A stretch of 64,000 nucleotides of DNA, taken from positions 372,001-436,000 of the forward strand of contig NZ_QFZL01000001.1 of assembly GCF_003171655.1 (NCBI RefSeq), given 5' to 3'. Origin of the DNA: Stakelama portus. Lineage in GTDB: Bacteria; Pseudomonadota; Alphaproteobacteria; Sphingomonadales; Sphingomonadaceae. The translations under genes and the position numbers were made by a program. The number at the start of each line of letters is the position of its first letter. Position 1 is the first letter of the stretch. Under the pieces are notes generated by a model. It was not told the DNA's origin. It saw nothing but the letters and a program-made list of their open reading frames with translations, and did no database searches. Positions 7,459-16,524 of the stretch are shown in pieces.

Positions 7459-8760
7459 TTGAGCCTCTATTCCGCACTCTATGCCGGCGTTTCCGGCCTT
7501 GGCGCCCACGCCAATGCGATGGCCGCGGTCGCCGACAATATCACCAATATCAACACCATCGGCTATAAGGGCACCGATGCCCAGTTCCGTTCGATGGTCA
7601 CCGACGGACGCAGCACCAGTTCCTATTCGGCCGGCGGCGTAACGGTTGCCCCGATTGCGATGATTTCCAAACAGGGTCTGCTGCAGGCTTCGTCGAGCAG
7701 CACCGATATCGCGATCGAAGGCGCGGGCTTTTTCGTCACGCGCAACGAACCCAACGCCAATGGCGACGTCGAATTCACGCGTGCCGGTTCCTTCCGTCCC
7801 GACAATGAGGGCTTTCTGCGCAACGCCGCCGGTCTCTATCTCTATGGCTGGCGCCTCGATGCAGAGGGCAATTATACCAATACCGGCAATCTCGCGACGC
7901 TCGAGCCGGTCCGCATCAGCGATCTGACAGGTACGGCCCAGCCGTCCACGCGTATCCAGATGCGCACCAATCTCAGTTCCTCGGCAACCGCCTATACCGG
8001 CGCCTATGCCGCAGGCGACATGGCGTCCGGAGCTGTAGCGCCCGAATTTTCGCGCTCGTTCGACGTCTATGATTCGCAAGGTTCCACGCACCGGATCACC
8101 ATGTCCTATCTCAAGACCGGTCCGAACAGCTGGCAGTCGGAAATCTATGCCGATCCCGCCAGCGATGTCACCGCGGCCGGCGGACTGCTGGCGAGCGGCA
8201 CGTTGATGTTCAATCCGGACGGCAGCCTGGATCGCGCAAACTCGTCGCCCGCGCTGTTCGACGATCTCAATATCAACTGGACCAACGGCGCCGGATCGGT
8301 GCCGATCGAACTGCAGATCGGCGACGATGGCGGGATCAACGGCCTTACCCAGTTCGGCACCGAATCGGCGATGATCTCCTCGTCGGTGAACGGCGGATTG
8401 CTCGGCAATCTTTCCACCATCGAAATCACCGATGACGGCATCGTCAGCGCGATCTTCGACGATGGTTCAACGCGCTCGGTATTCCAGTTGCCGATCGCCA
8501 CGTTCCAGAATCCGGACGGCCTTACCCGCCTGTCGGGCAATGCCTATGGGATCAGCCAGCAATCGGGCGGATTCGCGCTCAATGCTCCGGGTTCGCTCGG
8601 CGCAGGCAGCATCTCCGCCAATTCGCTCGAATCCTCGAACGTCGATCTGGCGGGCGAATTCACCAACATGATCCGCTTCCAGCGCGCCTATAGCGCATCG
8701 TCCAAGATCATCACGACGGTGGACGACATGTTGCGCGAAGTCAGCGACCTCAAGCGGTAA
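7459..8760 (+). CDS. flgE: Flagellar hook protein FlgE
   Basis: This 433-residue protein polymerises into the hook joining rod and filament. The N-terminal rod/hook block (LYAGVSGLGAHANAM, then DNITNINTIGYK) and the C-terminal block (SLESSNVDLAGEFTNMIRFQ) are both present, with a hook-specific insertion between. It starts at TTG, preceded by GGGGAG about 10 nt upstream; no in-frame ATG fits the conserved N-terminus. It is first in flgE-flgK-flgL. A strong hairpin separates it from flgK, which may set the hook-to-junction expression ratio. Confidence 0.95.
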   Translation: MSLYSALYAGVSGLGAHANAMAAVADNITNINTIGYKGTDAQFRSMVTDGRSTSSYSAGGVTVAPIAMISKQGLLQASSSSTDIAIEGAGFFVTRNEPNANGDVEFTRAGSFRPDNEGFLRNAAGLYLYGWRLDAEGNYTNTGNLATLEPVRISDLTGTAQPSTRIQMRTNLSSSATAYTGAYAAGDMASGAVAPEFSRSFDVYDSQGSTHRITMSYLKTGPNSWQSEIYADPASDVTAAGGLLASGTLMFNPDGSLDRANSSPALFDDLNINWTNGAGSVPIELQIGDDGGINGLTQFGTESAMISSSVNGGLLGNLSTIEITDDGIVSAIFDDGSTRSVFQLPIATFQNPDGLTRLSGNAYGISQQSGGFALNAPGSLGAGSISANSLESSNVDLAGEFTNMIRFQRAYSASSKIITTVDDMLREVSDLKR

Positions 8761-8772
8761 TCATGCTGTCGA

Positions 8773-8801
8773 TTCCGGGCCGGAGATGATCCGGTCCGGA
8801 A
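8773..8801 (+). other. GC-rich hairpin between flgE and flgK
   Basis: A 12-bp inverted repeat (TTCCGGGCCGGA / TCCGGTCCGGAA, one G-T pair) with a 5-nt loop lies right after the flgE stop. It has no T-run, so it is more likely a processing or mRNA-stability element, or a partial terminator, than a full terminator. Confidence 0.6.
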
Positions 8802-8828
8802 ACGGCGGGAGTTGGGGATCGGAACGCA

Positions 8829-10928
8829 ATGTCCATCAACGAGATCCTCCACAGCGCGACATCGGGGCTTGCGGCCGCGCAGGCGGGGTTGCGCTCGGTC
8901 TCGAACAATATCGCGAACGTCAACGTCACCGGCTATGCGCGCGAAAAGACCAACCTGACGACACGGGTCGTTGCGGGGCGGGTCAGCGGCGTCGCCGTTG
9001 GCGAGCCCAGCCGGGTTGCCGACCAGTTTCTCGAAGCGACTGTCTATCGTCGTTCGGGCGATTATGGCCGGGCCGAGGTCAAGGCCGAATATCTCGATCG
9101 TCTCCAGGAATTGCTGGGCGAACCGGGCGGCGAGTCGGGCCTGCCCGCGCGGCTCGACGCGATCGCTTCGTCCGCAGTGGCGATGACCGGTGCGATGGGC
9201 GCCGAACAGACCGCAGCCGAATTCACCGGCAATGTTCAGGACGCGCTGTCGTCGATGCAGCAGCTTACCGACGATGTCGAAAATCTGCGCGGCGATGTCG
9301 AAAGCGAAGTCGGCTATACGGTCGATCGCATCAACGGTCTGTTGCAGCGGGTTTACGACCTCAACACCACGGTTTCGCAGCTGACCGGCCTGGGCCGCAG
9401 CACCAGCGGTCCCGCCGATCAGCGGATGAACGCGATCGAGGAACTCAGCCAGCTGGTTTCGATCAATGTGCGCGATCAGCCCGATGGCCGCGTGACGATC
9501 GAAGCCGCGAATGGCGCTACGCTCCTCGACAAGAAACTGCGTCAGCTAAGCTATCCCTCCAGCGGCGCCGGGATCGCGCAGCCGCATTATCCCGCGATCG
9601 AACTGCGTTTCGCCGACGGCCAGGGCAATCTGGGCGCGGCCACGGGGGAAAAGCTCGACAGCGCGGTGGTCGGCGGCAAGCTGGGCGGGCTGATCGATTT
9701 GCGCGACCGCGCGCTTCCCGAATTCAACGAACAGGTCGGCGTGCTGTTTGGCGGCATGGCCGAAGCGTTGAATTCGGTGTCCAATGCCAACACGACCGTG
9801 CCCGCTCCGGCCAGCCTGAACGGGCGTCAGACCGGCCTTGGCGGAAGCGACAGGGCCGGGTTTACCGGTGCCGCGACATTCGCGGTCACTGCCGCCAACG
9901 GCACGCTGATCGCGCGGGCCGACATCGACTTTTCCACGCTGCCGGCGAATGCGACCGTGGATACGGTGGTCGCACAGATCAACGCGGGCCTGGGCGGCGC
10001 GGCAACCGCCAGCTTTGTCGACGGCAAGCTCAATCTGACTGCCGCCAACAGCAGCAACGGCGTCGTGGTGGCGCAGGACGAAACCCGCCCCAGCGATCGC
10101 GGGGGCGTGGGCTTCGCGCAATTTTTCGGTCTCAACGATGTGGTGCGCAGCGATACGAGCTCGCTGGTCCCATCGGGGTTCGCTGCCACCGATCCGCATG
10201 GCTTCGCAGCCGGCCAGACGACTCAATTCGTGCTGCGCGACACCAGCGGACGCGAGCTTGCCAGCTACGCGCTTGCCACGTCGGGCGGCGGCACCTTCGG
10301 TGACCTGGTAAATGATCTCAACGCCAGCCCGATGGGGCAGTTCGGCAATTTTGCGCTCGATGATCGCGGCCGGTTGCGGTTCGATGCGACTGCGTCGGTC
10401 GCGGGTTCGACCATCACCATTCCCGTCGATTCCACCGATCGGCGGGGTACCGGGCGCACGCTTTCGGCGCTGATGGGGCTGACCGGCGCGTCGAGCGGCC
10501 TTTCCGACGCGGCGGTTCGTTCGGATGTGGCGGCCAGCGCCGTAAAGCTGCCGCTTGCGCGGTTTCAGGCAAGCGCGGCATTGGGCGAGAAGGCGCTCGG
10601 CGCCGGCGACACCCGCGGCGCCAATGGCTTTGTCGAGCGGCTCGATATTCCGGTCGACTTCGGCAAGGACGGCAGCGCGACGCTGGAGCGTTTTTCCAGC
10701 CTGTTGCTCGGCAAAGCGGGGCTTCAGGCTTCGAAGGCAGAAGATTCGCTGGCGGACGCCACGGCGCGCCGCGCCGACGCGACGAGCCGCCGCGACAGCT
10801 TTTCCGGCGTCAATATCGACGAGGAGCTGGCACAGATGGTGGTGCTTCAGAACAGCTATGCCGCATCGGCGCGCGTGATGAGCACCGCCAGCGAAATGTA
10901 CGATACGCTGATCGCGATGGTCGGCTGA
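8829..10928 (+). CDS. flgK: Hook-filament junction protein FlgK (HAP1)
   Basis: This 699-residue protein has the FlgK/FlgE-type N-terminal helix and motif (LRSVSNNIANVNVTGYARE) and the C-terminal D0 helix (VNIDEELAQMVVLQNSYAASARVM). It forms the first junction zone between hook and filament outside the cell. The length is at the upper end for FlgK because of large central domains around residues 300-560. It is co-transcribed with flgE and lies 14 nt before flgL. Confidence 0.94.
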   Translation: MSINEILHSATSGLAAAQAGLRSVSNNIANVNVTGYAREKTNLTTRVVAGRVSGVAVGEPSRVADQFLEATVYRRSGDYGRAEVKAEYLDRLQELLGEPGGESGLPARLDAIASSAVAMTGAMGAEQTAAEFTGNVQDALSSMQQLTDDVENLRGDVESEVGYTVDRINGLLQRVYDLNTTVSQLTGLGRSTSGPADQRMNAIEELSQLVSINVRDQPDGRVTIEAANGATLLDKKLRQLSYPSSGAGIAQPHYPAIELRFADGQGNLGAATGEKLDSAVVGGKLGGLIDLRDRALPEFNEQVGVLFGGMAEALNSVSNANTTVPAPASLNGRQTGLGGSDRAGFTGAATFAVTAANGTLIARADIDFSTLPANATVDTVVAQINAGLGGAATASFVDGKLNLTAANSSNGVVVAQDETRPSDRGGVGFAQFFGLNDVVRSDTSSLVPSGFAATDPHGFAAGQTTQFVLRDTSGRELASYALATSGGGTFGDLVNDLNASPMGQFGNFALDDRGRLRFDATASVAGSTITIPVDSTDRRGTGRTLSALMGLTGASSGLSDAAVRSDVAASAVKLPLARFQASAALGEKALGAGDTRGANGFVERLDIPVDFGKDGSATLERFSSLLLGKAGLQASKAEDSLADATARRADATSRRDSFSGVNIDEELAQMVVLQNSYAASARVMSTASEMYDTLIAMVG

Positions 10929-10942
10929 TCGGGGAGATAGAG

Positions 10943-11848
10943 ATGACTCGCGTTGCCACCATTCCGCTCCAGCGCACCATGGCCGATGCGATCGGCAAGT
11001 CGCAGGAAAAACTCGCGCTTACGCAGGTACGGCTGTCGACCGGCAAAAAGGCCAGCGATTTCGCCGATCTGGGCACAGAAGCGGTGCGCAATCTTTCGAC
11101 GCACTCGATGCTTGCCAAGCAACAGGCAACGTCGGTTGTGGCAAAGCGCGTCGGGACGACGCTGGACCTCTATCAGGGGCATATCGAAGTCGTGGAGGAA
11201 TCGGCTTCAACGCTGCGCACGTTGATCCTGACGGCGATCGGCACCGGTCAGTCCCAGGGGCTGCAATCGGACATCGAGGCCGCGTTCGACCAGCTTCGCA
11301 ATTCGCTCAACGCATCGGAAGGCGGCAAGCCGCTGTTCGCGGGATCGCAAACCGACACTTTGCCGTTCAAGCCGCTGAAATTTTCCGATCTCTCCGGCAT
11401 GGACCCTGCCGATGCCTTTGCCGATGACCAGGTGCTGGCAAAGGCGCGTGTCGACGACAATGTCGATGTTACCTATGGCATCGGTGCCAGCCAGCTGGGC
11501 GGCAAGCTGTTCGATGCGTTTCGTACGCTTGCCGATGGCGGCGCGATCGGTGCCGCTTTGACCGACGATCAGAAGCTGGTTCTGCAACAGGCTGCCGAAC
11601 AGCTTGCCAATGGGCTGGACGATGTGAACAGCGTCAATGCGGCAAATGGGCGCAAACAGGCGCAACTCGAATCGCTCGTCGCACGCGGCGAACAGCGCGC
11701 GCTCGTGCTGCAGGGCGTGATCGAGAATAATGAGGATGCCGATCTGGGTCAGGTCGCGATCGACCTTGCCCAGCAAAAGGCCGTGCTGGAAGCCAGCTAT
11801 TCGGTCTTTTCCCAGCTGTCGAACCTCAGCCTCGTCCGCTATCTCTGA
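10943..11848 (+). CDS. flgL: Hook-filament junction protein FlgL (HAP3)
   Basis: This 301-residue protein has flagellin-like ends: an N-terminal helix (TMADAIGKSQEKLALTQVRLSTGKKASD) and a C-terminal coiled coil ending VFSQLSNLSLVRYL. FlgL makes the second junction layer, on which the filament grows. The ATG follows GGGGAG. It is the last gene of the flgE operon and a strong terminator follows. Confidence 0.92.
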   Translation: MTRVATIPLQRTMADAIGKSQEKLALTQVRLSTGKKASDFADLGTEAVRNLSTHSMLAKQQATSVVAKRVGTTLDLYQGHIEVVEESASTLRTLILTAIGTGQSQGLQSDIEAAFDQLRNSLNASEGGKPLFAGSQTDTLPFKPLKFSDLSGMDPADAFADDQVLAKARVDDNVDVTYGIGASQLGGKLFDAFRTLADGGAIGAALTDDQKLVLQQAAEQLANGLDDVNSVNAANGRKQAQLESLVARGEQRALVLQGVIENNEDADLGQVAIDLAQQKAVLEASYSVFSQLSNLSLVRYL

Positions 11849-11852
11849 TCGC

Positions 11853-11880
11853 TCCGGCGGGCATGCGCCCGCCGGATTTG
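11853..11880 (+). terminator. Terminator-like hairpin after flgL
   Basis: A perfect 10-bp stem (TCCGGCGGGC / GCCCGCCGGA) with an ATGC loop is followed by a short TTT. It lies between convergent flgL and the TPR gene, so it may act in both directions. Confidence 0.7.
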
Positions 11881-11887
11881 CCCGCGC

Positions 11888-13705
11888 CTATTCGGTATAG
11901 ACCGCGTCGATCAGGTCGGCGAAGCGACCCGCCGGGCTCGCCGAGGGAATTTCCCCCATCGCCGCGCTTACCGTGGCCGGATCCACCGATCCCACCGCGC
12001 GCGTCAGCACATCGAACACGCCTGCGCTCGGCAGCTTTTCGAACGCGCTGCCATAGCGGTTGCGCAGCGCCACCAGGCCGTCTTCGCGTCCCAGCATCGC
12101 CAGCGCGATCGCCTGGCGCAATATCTGTGCCTGTTGCGGCGCCTGGAGCGGGCCGCGACCGGGAAGGGCGGCGCCGTTGGTCGCGGCAAAGCGTTCCCAC
12201 GCCGCGTCCTTCCATTCGAATTCCGCGCGTAGCAGGTCGCCGCCGGGTATGCCGTCCAGTGCCGCCATCGCGGCTTCGGGTTTGCCCAGCACGTGCAGCG
12301 CGACCGCTTCCACGCGCTTGCGATCCCAGATCATTTCGTCGGAATATCCCGGCTGCTCGGTCTCCTGCAGCACGCGGATCGCGCGTTCGGGCTGTCCGGC
12401 CAGGATGCGCAGCGACGCGACCTTGATCGACAGCGGCCCCTGAACCACATCCTGCGCGCGTTCGCGCAACTGATGATCGAGCAGATCGGCGGCGCGCTCA
12501 TACAGGCCCGCTTCCTGAAGCCGGTCGGCCAGCCGGTCGACCAGCCGGTCGCCATCGGGTCCGGCCGGCGCCAGCTCGCGATAATCCCAATAGAGCCCCG
12601 CCGCCTGGGCCAGCGGCACGCCGCTATCGGGCGCCAGCACGGCGAACAGCGCCGTCCGCGCCTGTTCGAGCAATTCGGCAGCATCGCTACGCGGCTCGAA
12701 ATAGCCGATCAGCGTTGCGGCGGACCGGAGCGTCGCGGTGGTATCGTGGCTTGCCATGGCGAGCATGAATTCGCGGCGCAGGGCGCGTTCCTCTATCGGG
12801 CCGCCGCGCCAGCTATAGCGCACGGTCTCGAGCTTCCCGATCGCTTCGGCCGGGGACAGCGCGCCATGATCGATCTCGCCTTCGACCAGCGCCAGCCGGG
12901 CGTCGGCCTTTTGCTCTTCGGTTCCGTCGATCAGCACCCGTTCCAGCCGCAAGCGGCCGGCCTGTACTTCGCCCATCGCCAGATAGGCGCGACCACGCAG
13001 CACATTTGCCGCAGGATCGCGATCGGTGAGCGGATTCAGCCAGCGCAGCGCCATGCCCGGTCGCCCGGCGCGTACCGCCGCGTCGGCGGCCGCCAATATG
13101 AAGGGGATCCGGCTGGCATCGCGGCGCCCGTTGATCGCAGGCAGCGCGCAATTGACTTGCTGCAGTGCTTCGTCGTCGCGGCCCAGCGCGGCGAGCGCGC
13201 GCATCCGCCAGGCGCATGCCTCGGCATTGTCGCGCAGTTCCGCGCCGGACAGCACCGCCATGGCTTCGGCCGGTCGGTGCAACTGCAGCTGCGCTATGCC
13301 TTTTGCGAGCTGGAACACGGGCACGAGCGCCAGATCGGCGTCATCCTCTTCCATCAGCGTAAGCATGCCCAGTGCCTCGGGCGCGCGCCCGGCGCCGATC
13401 AGCGCCCGGGCATAGTCCCAGCGTGCCGCCTGGCGTTTCGCCCGACCGGCGGACATCCAGCGCGCGCGCGCATCGCCTTCGGGTCGCCATGCGGCGGTGC
13501 CCATGAACATGGGCCGCTGTGCCAGCTCGGCGGCGAAGCGGGGCAGGGCGATATCGCCGCTCGGCGCATCTGCGGTTTGCGCGGGCGCTTCGACCGGAGG
13601 CCCGGAATGTGCCGTCGCATCGGGCGCGGGCTTTTCCGGCTCGGAAGCGGAAAGCGGCGAGCCGGCGGCAAGCGCCAGCGCGAACAGGGAAACGCTGCGT
13701 TGCAT
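11888..13705 (-). CDS. Exported TPR-repeat protein of the flagellar cluster
   Basis: This 605-residue protein starts with a likely signal peptide (residues 1-20, SLFALALAAGSPLSA). A proline/alanine linker and helical TPR-like repeats fill about 100-600 (for example WDYARALIGAGRAPEALGML). I know no named homologue. A periplasmic scaffold role near the motor or rod is possible, as with other flagellar TPR proteins, but this is inference. Its start overlaps the stop of the 71-residue membrane-protein gene (TGATG), so the two form one operon driven by a TCTATAAT element. Confidence 0.7.
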   Translation of the reverse strand: MQRSVSLFALALAAGSPLSASEPEKPAPDATAHSGPPVEAPAQTADAPSGDIALPRFAAELAQRPMFMGTAAWRPEGDARARWMSAGRAKRQAARWDYARALIGAGRAPEALGMLTLMEEDDADLALVPVFQLAKGIAQLQLHRPAEAMAVLSGAELRDNAEACAWRMRALAALGRDDEALQQVNCALPAINGRRDASRIPFILAAADAAVRAGRPGMALRWLNPLTDRDPAANVLRGRAYLAMGEVQAGRLRLERVLIDGTEEQKADARLALVEGEIDHGALSPAEAIGKLETVRYSWRGGPIEERALRREFMLAMASHDTTATLRSAATLIGYFEPRSDAAELLEQARTALFAVLAPDSGVPLAQAAGLYWDYRELAPAGPDGDRLVDRLADRLQEAGLYERAADLLDHQLRERAQDVVQGPLSIKVASLRILAGQPERAIRVLQETEQPGYSDEMIWDRKRVEAVALHVLGKPEAAMAALDGIPGGDLLRAEFEWKDAAWERFAATNGAALPGRGPLQAPQQAQILRQAIALAMLGREDGLVALRNRYGSAFEKLPSAGVFDVLTRAVGSVDPATVSAAMGEIPSASPAGRFADLIDAVYTE

Positions 13706-13920
13706 CAGCCGAGCAGACCCGAGCCGGCAACAAATGCGATTGTGCCGCCGCCGGCAGCAGCACCGAACAGGAAGAGCAGCATCGGAACCAGTTTGCCGGC
13801 CTTCTTCGCCGCAGGCTTCGCCGTATCGACGGCAGGCAAGGCGGGCGTGGCCGTCGCACCGACAGCCGTCGCAGCCTCGCTGACGACGCGCATTTTTCCG
13901 GGGCGTTGGTCTTGGGACAT
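13705..13920 (-). CDS. Small single-pass membrane protein, flagellar cluster
   Basis: This 71-residue protein has a charged N-terminus, an alanine/proline-rich middle and one C-terminal membrane helix at about 44-66 (LVPMLLFLFGAAAGGGTIAFV). It is the first gene of a two-gene operon with the exported TPR protein and has its own -10 element 26 nt upstream. Its function is unknown; an anchor or partner for the TPR protein is plausible. Confidence 0.65.
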   Translation of the reverse strand: MSQDQRPGKMRVVSEAATAVGATATPALPAVDTAKPAAKKAGKLVPMLLFLFGAAAGGGTIAFVAGSGLLG

Positions 13921-13944
13921 GCGTCTCTCGCTGGGGTTATCCTC

Positions 13945-13951
13945 TATTATA
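13945..13951. promoter_or_regulatory. Symmetric TATTATA -10 element shared by divergent genes
   Basis: The plus strand gives CCTCTATTATAG and the minus strand CTTCTATAATAG, so overlapping -10 hexamers point both ways. Minus leader to 13920 is about 18 nt; plus leader to the TTG at 13995 is about 38 nt. Confidence 0.55.
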
Positions 13952-13994
13952 GAAGGAAGTGGCGCGAACCGCGCCGTTCAGGGGAGCTGTTTCG

Positions 13995-14399
13995 TTGCGA
14001 ATTCCGGCGTTTCTTTCCGCTCTGATCGCGATGGCGATCCCCGTGCCGGTCGCGAATGCGTCAGGCGGCGGGTCGTCGGGCGGCGAGGGAACGCACTTCG
14101 TCGAAATGCCCGAGATCGCCGTGCCCATCACCGACAGCGGGCGAGTTGGCGGCGAACTTCGCGTGCGGCTGGTGCTCGACGCGACCGATGATGCCGCTGC
14201 GAAGAATATTCAGGAAATGATGCCGGTATTGCGCGCGGCGGCGGTGGCCGCGTCGCTCGAATTTGCGCGGCTTTATGCCAGCGGCATGCGCGCAGTGGAT
14301 GTCGCGATGCTCGATCAGGATCTTACCGCCGCGCTTCAGGCGGCGGATCATGGCGTCGCGCGCGTGCTGATCGTTCGGGTCGGCGCCTTTCCCGGCTGA
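13995..14399 (+). CDS. Exported FliL-like small protein
   Basis: This 134-residue protein starts at TTG, with GGGGAG about 9 nt upstream, like flgE. An in-frame ATG at 13959 is rejected because it would lie at the predicted transcription start. A signal peptide or anchor (residues 1-22) and a glycine/serine linker precede a domain with the FliL-like order: conserved VEMPEIAVPI, an RLVLDA strand, helices, and a final VLIVRVG strand. FliL proteins associate with the stator. Homology is weak, so it may be a distant FliL relative or an unrelated exported protein. Confidence 0.55.
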   Translation: MRIPAFLSALIAMAIPVPVANASGGGSSGGEGTHFVEMPEIAVPITDSGRVGGELRVRLVLDATDDAAAKNIQEMMPVLRAAAVAASLEFARLYASGMRAVDVAMLDQDLTAALQAADHGVARVLIVRVGAFPG

Positions 14400-14444
14400 G
14401 CGCCGCCCTTTTCAAACTGCAATGCAAATCCGGGGCGCCGATAT

Positions 14445-15002
14445 TCAGCGCGCTTCTGCCTGTGCGCCACCCGTTGCGGCAGTCCGCCTTCCGCTATCCT
14501 CGCGACCACGCGCCAGCGCCATGGTCAGCCGTGCGGCCCCTTCGGGCGACATGTTCGCCATGATCAGCGCGGTGTTGCGCTCGCGCATCCGCCTGGCGAC
14601 CTCGACCTGTACTTCCATCGCGAGCTGTTCGAACACGACCGCAGCGTTTTTGGGACGCATCGACTGATAGATGCGCGCGAGTTCATCGAACTGCGCGCCT
14701 TCGGCTTCGGCAGGTTCTCCGGTTGCCGCCTCTGCTTCGGTTGCCTGGCGCTGGCTTGCCATGCTCGCCTGCAAGCGGGCTTCGGCGGCTGCCGCGGCCT
14801 GTTCGCGCAGGGTCAGCGAGCGGCGGCGTTGCGCGGCCTGCCGGTCGCGCTGCGACATGTCCTGTTCGATCGCGGTTCCGAGCCGCGTCTTGGGCTGCCC
14901 CTGTTGCGAGGCATCCTGCGCCGCTGCCGTCACGCCATGCGCGACGACCGAAAGTCCGGCGGCGCCGGCCATCAGCAGCATCAGCGAAGGGCGCGCGATC
15001 AT
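14445..15002 (-). CDS. MotE-like protein (MgtE N-domain family)
   Basis: This 185-residue protein has an N-terminal signal/membrane segment (LMLLMAGAAGLSVVAHG) and a central coiled coil rich in Gln, Ala and Arg. A C-terminal MgtE-N/FliG-like helical domain follows (IYQSMRPKNAAVVFEQL, NMSPEGAARLTMAL). That layout matches MotE of rhizobia, a periplasmic helper of motility proteins. I chose the ATG at 15002 because it overlaps the preceding stop (ATGA) and opens onto the signal segment. It is the last gene of fliL-fliM-DUF6468-motE. Confidence 0.75.
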   Translation of the reverse strand: MIARPSLMLLMAGAAGLSVVAHGVTAAAQDASQQGQPKTRLGTAIEQDMSQRDRQAAQRRRSLTLREQAAAAAEARLQASMASQRQATEAEAATGEPAEAEGAQFDELARIYQSMRPKNAAVVFEQLAMEVQVEVARRMRERNTALIMANMSPEGAARLTMALARGREDSGRRTAATGGAQAEAR

Positions 15003-15499
15003 GCTGCCTCTGCCGGCATGCCGGCGGCGACCGCCGCGGCGATTGCGGAAACCAGCGCCGTGTCTTCGCCGACCTGCGCCTTGGTCTTGCGCGGCGCACG
15101 GCGCTTGGGTTCGGCCTTTGCCCGGGTGCGCGCAGACGCGGGCTTTGCCGGCTTGTCTGCGTCTTCGCGTTGCTCGCCCCGCGCGCTGCTCACTGCCCCG
15201 GCGATCCGTTCGGCAGTGGAGTCGGCAATGCCGATCATCACCGAAAGCTCGTCGCGCAGTTCGCGGGCCTCTGCGACCAGCCGGGCATTTTCGGCGCAAT
15301 CGCCGCTCAGCGTCCGCTTCATGTCCGAAAGCACCGCGCGCGCCTGAACCGTGGCGATGTCGAGCGCCTTGACGGTATCGCTCAATGCGCCGTCCTTCAC
15401 CTTGCGCAGGCTGCGCATCATGCGGCTGCTCTGAACCAGAACCGCCAGGCACAATACGATGGTCAGAATGTTGGTCGTTACTGCGATATCCATAACCAT
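14999..15499 (-). CDS. DUF6468-type membrane-anchored flagellar-cluster protein
   Basis: This 166-residue protein has one N-terminal membrane helix (residues 3-24), a coiled-coil segment to about 95, and a lysine/arginine/alanine-rich tail. Alphaproteobacteria often carry such a protein right after fliM; I assign it to the DUF6468 group from architecture and position. The start at 15499 overlaps the fliM stop (TAATG), with AAGGGA upstream. The role is unknown; it may act at the cytoplasmic face of the motor. Confidence 0.65.
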   Translation of the reverse strand: MVMDIAVTTNILTIVLCLAVLVQSSRMMRSLRKVKDGALSDTVKALDIATVQARAVLSDMKRTLSGDCAENARLVAEARELRDELSVMIGIADSTAERIAGAVSSARGEQREDADKPAKPASARTRAKAEPKRRAPRKTKAQVGEDTALVSAIAAAVAAGMPAEAA

Positions 15500-16524
15500 T
15501 ATCCCTTGGTCAGCCGGGCAATGCCCGACATCAGCCGTACCGCCACGCGTCCGTTCCGCTGGCCGATCTGTGCATGGCCGAGCCCGATGCCGCCGCAATT
15601 CAGCTCCAGCGGATCGTCCGGTCCCTTGTTGAAGCGCAGTGTCTGCCCGACTTCGAGCGCCTGCAGCCACGCCACGCGCATGTCCCGTTCGCCCAGCACG
15701 ACGTTGACATCGACCTGAGTCTTGCGGATTTCCGAAGCCATATGGGCTTCCCAGATGCTGTCGCGGCCGGTCTTGTCGCCCATGAACCGCTGGAGCAGCT
15801 TTTCGCGCACCGGCTCGAGCGTCGAATAGGGCAGCAGGATCGTGAACTTGCCGCCGCGCCCGTCGATATCGACGCGGAAGGTGGCGACCGCACAGATGTT
15901 CGAAGGACCGGCGACCGCGGCGAAGCGCGGGTTGGTTTCGATCCGGTCGAGCTGCGTGGTGATCGGTTCGATCGGCGCAAAAGCCTCGGCGAAATCGTTG
16001 AGCGCCAGCGTCAGCATGCGCGAAACCAGACTGGTCTCGATCGTCGTGAACGCACGCCCGTCGATCACCAGACCGCCGTTGCCGCCGCCACCGCGCCCGC
16101 CCAGCAGCGCATCGACCACGGCATAGATCAGGCCGGATTCGACCGTCACCAGCCCGAAGCTTTGCCATTCGCTGACCTGAAACACGCCGATCATCGCTGG
16201 AAGCGCCACACGATTCATGAACTCGCCGAAACGCGTGGACGTCACTTCCTCCAGGCTGACATCGACGGCATCGGACGACAGGTTGCGCATCGAGCTGGCG
16301 AAGGAGCGCACCATGCGGTCGCATACGACTTCCAGCATCGGCAGCCGTTCGTGCCGGATGACCTTCGATTCCAGGACGGCGCGAAGCCCCTTTTTGGGAG
16401 TCAGCGAATCGCCGACATCGCCAAACAGCGCATCGATATCCGCCTGGTCGAACTTGCCATCGCCGTCCAGCGCGCCTGCGACGGGCGGATCGGGCAGATC
16501 GAAATCGTCGAAATCGCCGGTCAT
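15499..16524 (-). CDS. fliM: Flagellar motor switch protein FliM
   Basis: This 341-residue protein has the N-terminal CheY-P-binding motif (QADIDALFGD, about residues 27-36), the middle CheC-like domain, and a C-terminal SpoA/FliN-like domain (VNVVLGERDMRV). FliM is the C-ring subunit that links CheY-P to rotation control. It overlaps fliL upstream and the DUF6468 gene downstream. The two CheY proteins encoded at 50084 and 55074 are its expected ligands. Confidence 0.94.
   Translation of the reverse strand: MTGDFDDFDLPDPPVAGALDGDGKFDQADIDALFGDVGDSLTPKKGLRAVLESKVIRHERLPMLEVVCDRMVRSFASSMRNLSSDAVDVSLEEVTSTRFGEFMNRVALPAMIGVFQVSEWQSFGLVTVESGLIYAVVDALLGGRGGGGNGGLVIDGRAFTTIETSLVSRMLTLALNDFAEAFAPIEPITTQLDRIETNPRFAAVAGPSNICAVATFRVDIDGRGGKFTILLPYSTLEPVREKLLQRFMGDKTGRDSIWEAHMASEIRKTQVDVNVVLGERDMRVAWLQALEVGQTLRFNKGPDDPLELNCGGIGLGHAQIGQRNGRVAVRLMSGIARLTKG

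Noticed and set aside
13959..13995. ATG at 13959 as start of the FliL-like exported protein
   Set aside because: It lies at the predicted transcription start and has no ribosome-binding site; TTG at 13995 follows GGGGAG and opens onto the signal peptide.
12293..14191. 632-codon plus-strand ORF opposite the TPR gene
   Set aside because: Shadow of the TPR coding strand; no start context, and it runs through the promoter region at 13945.
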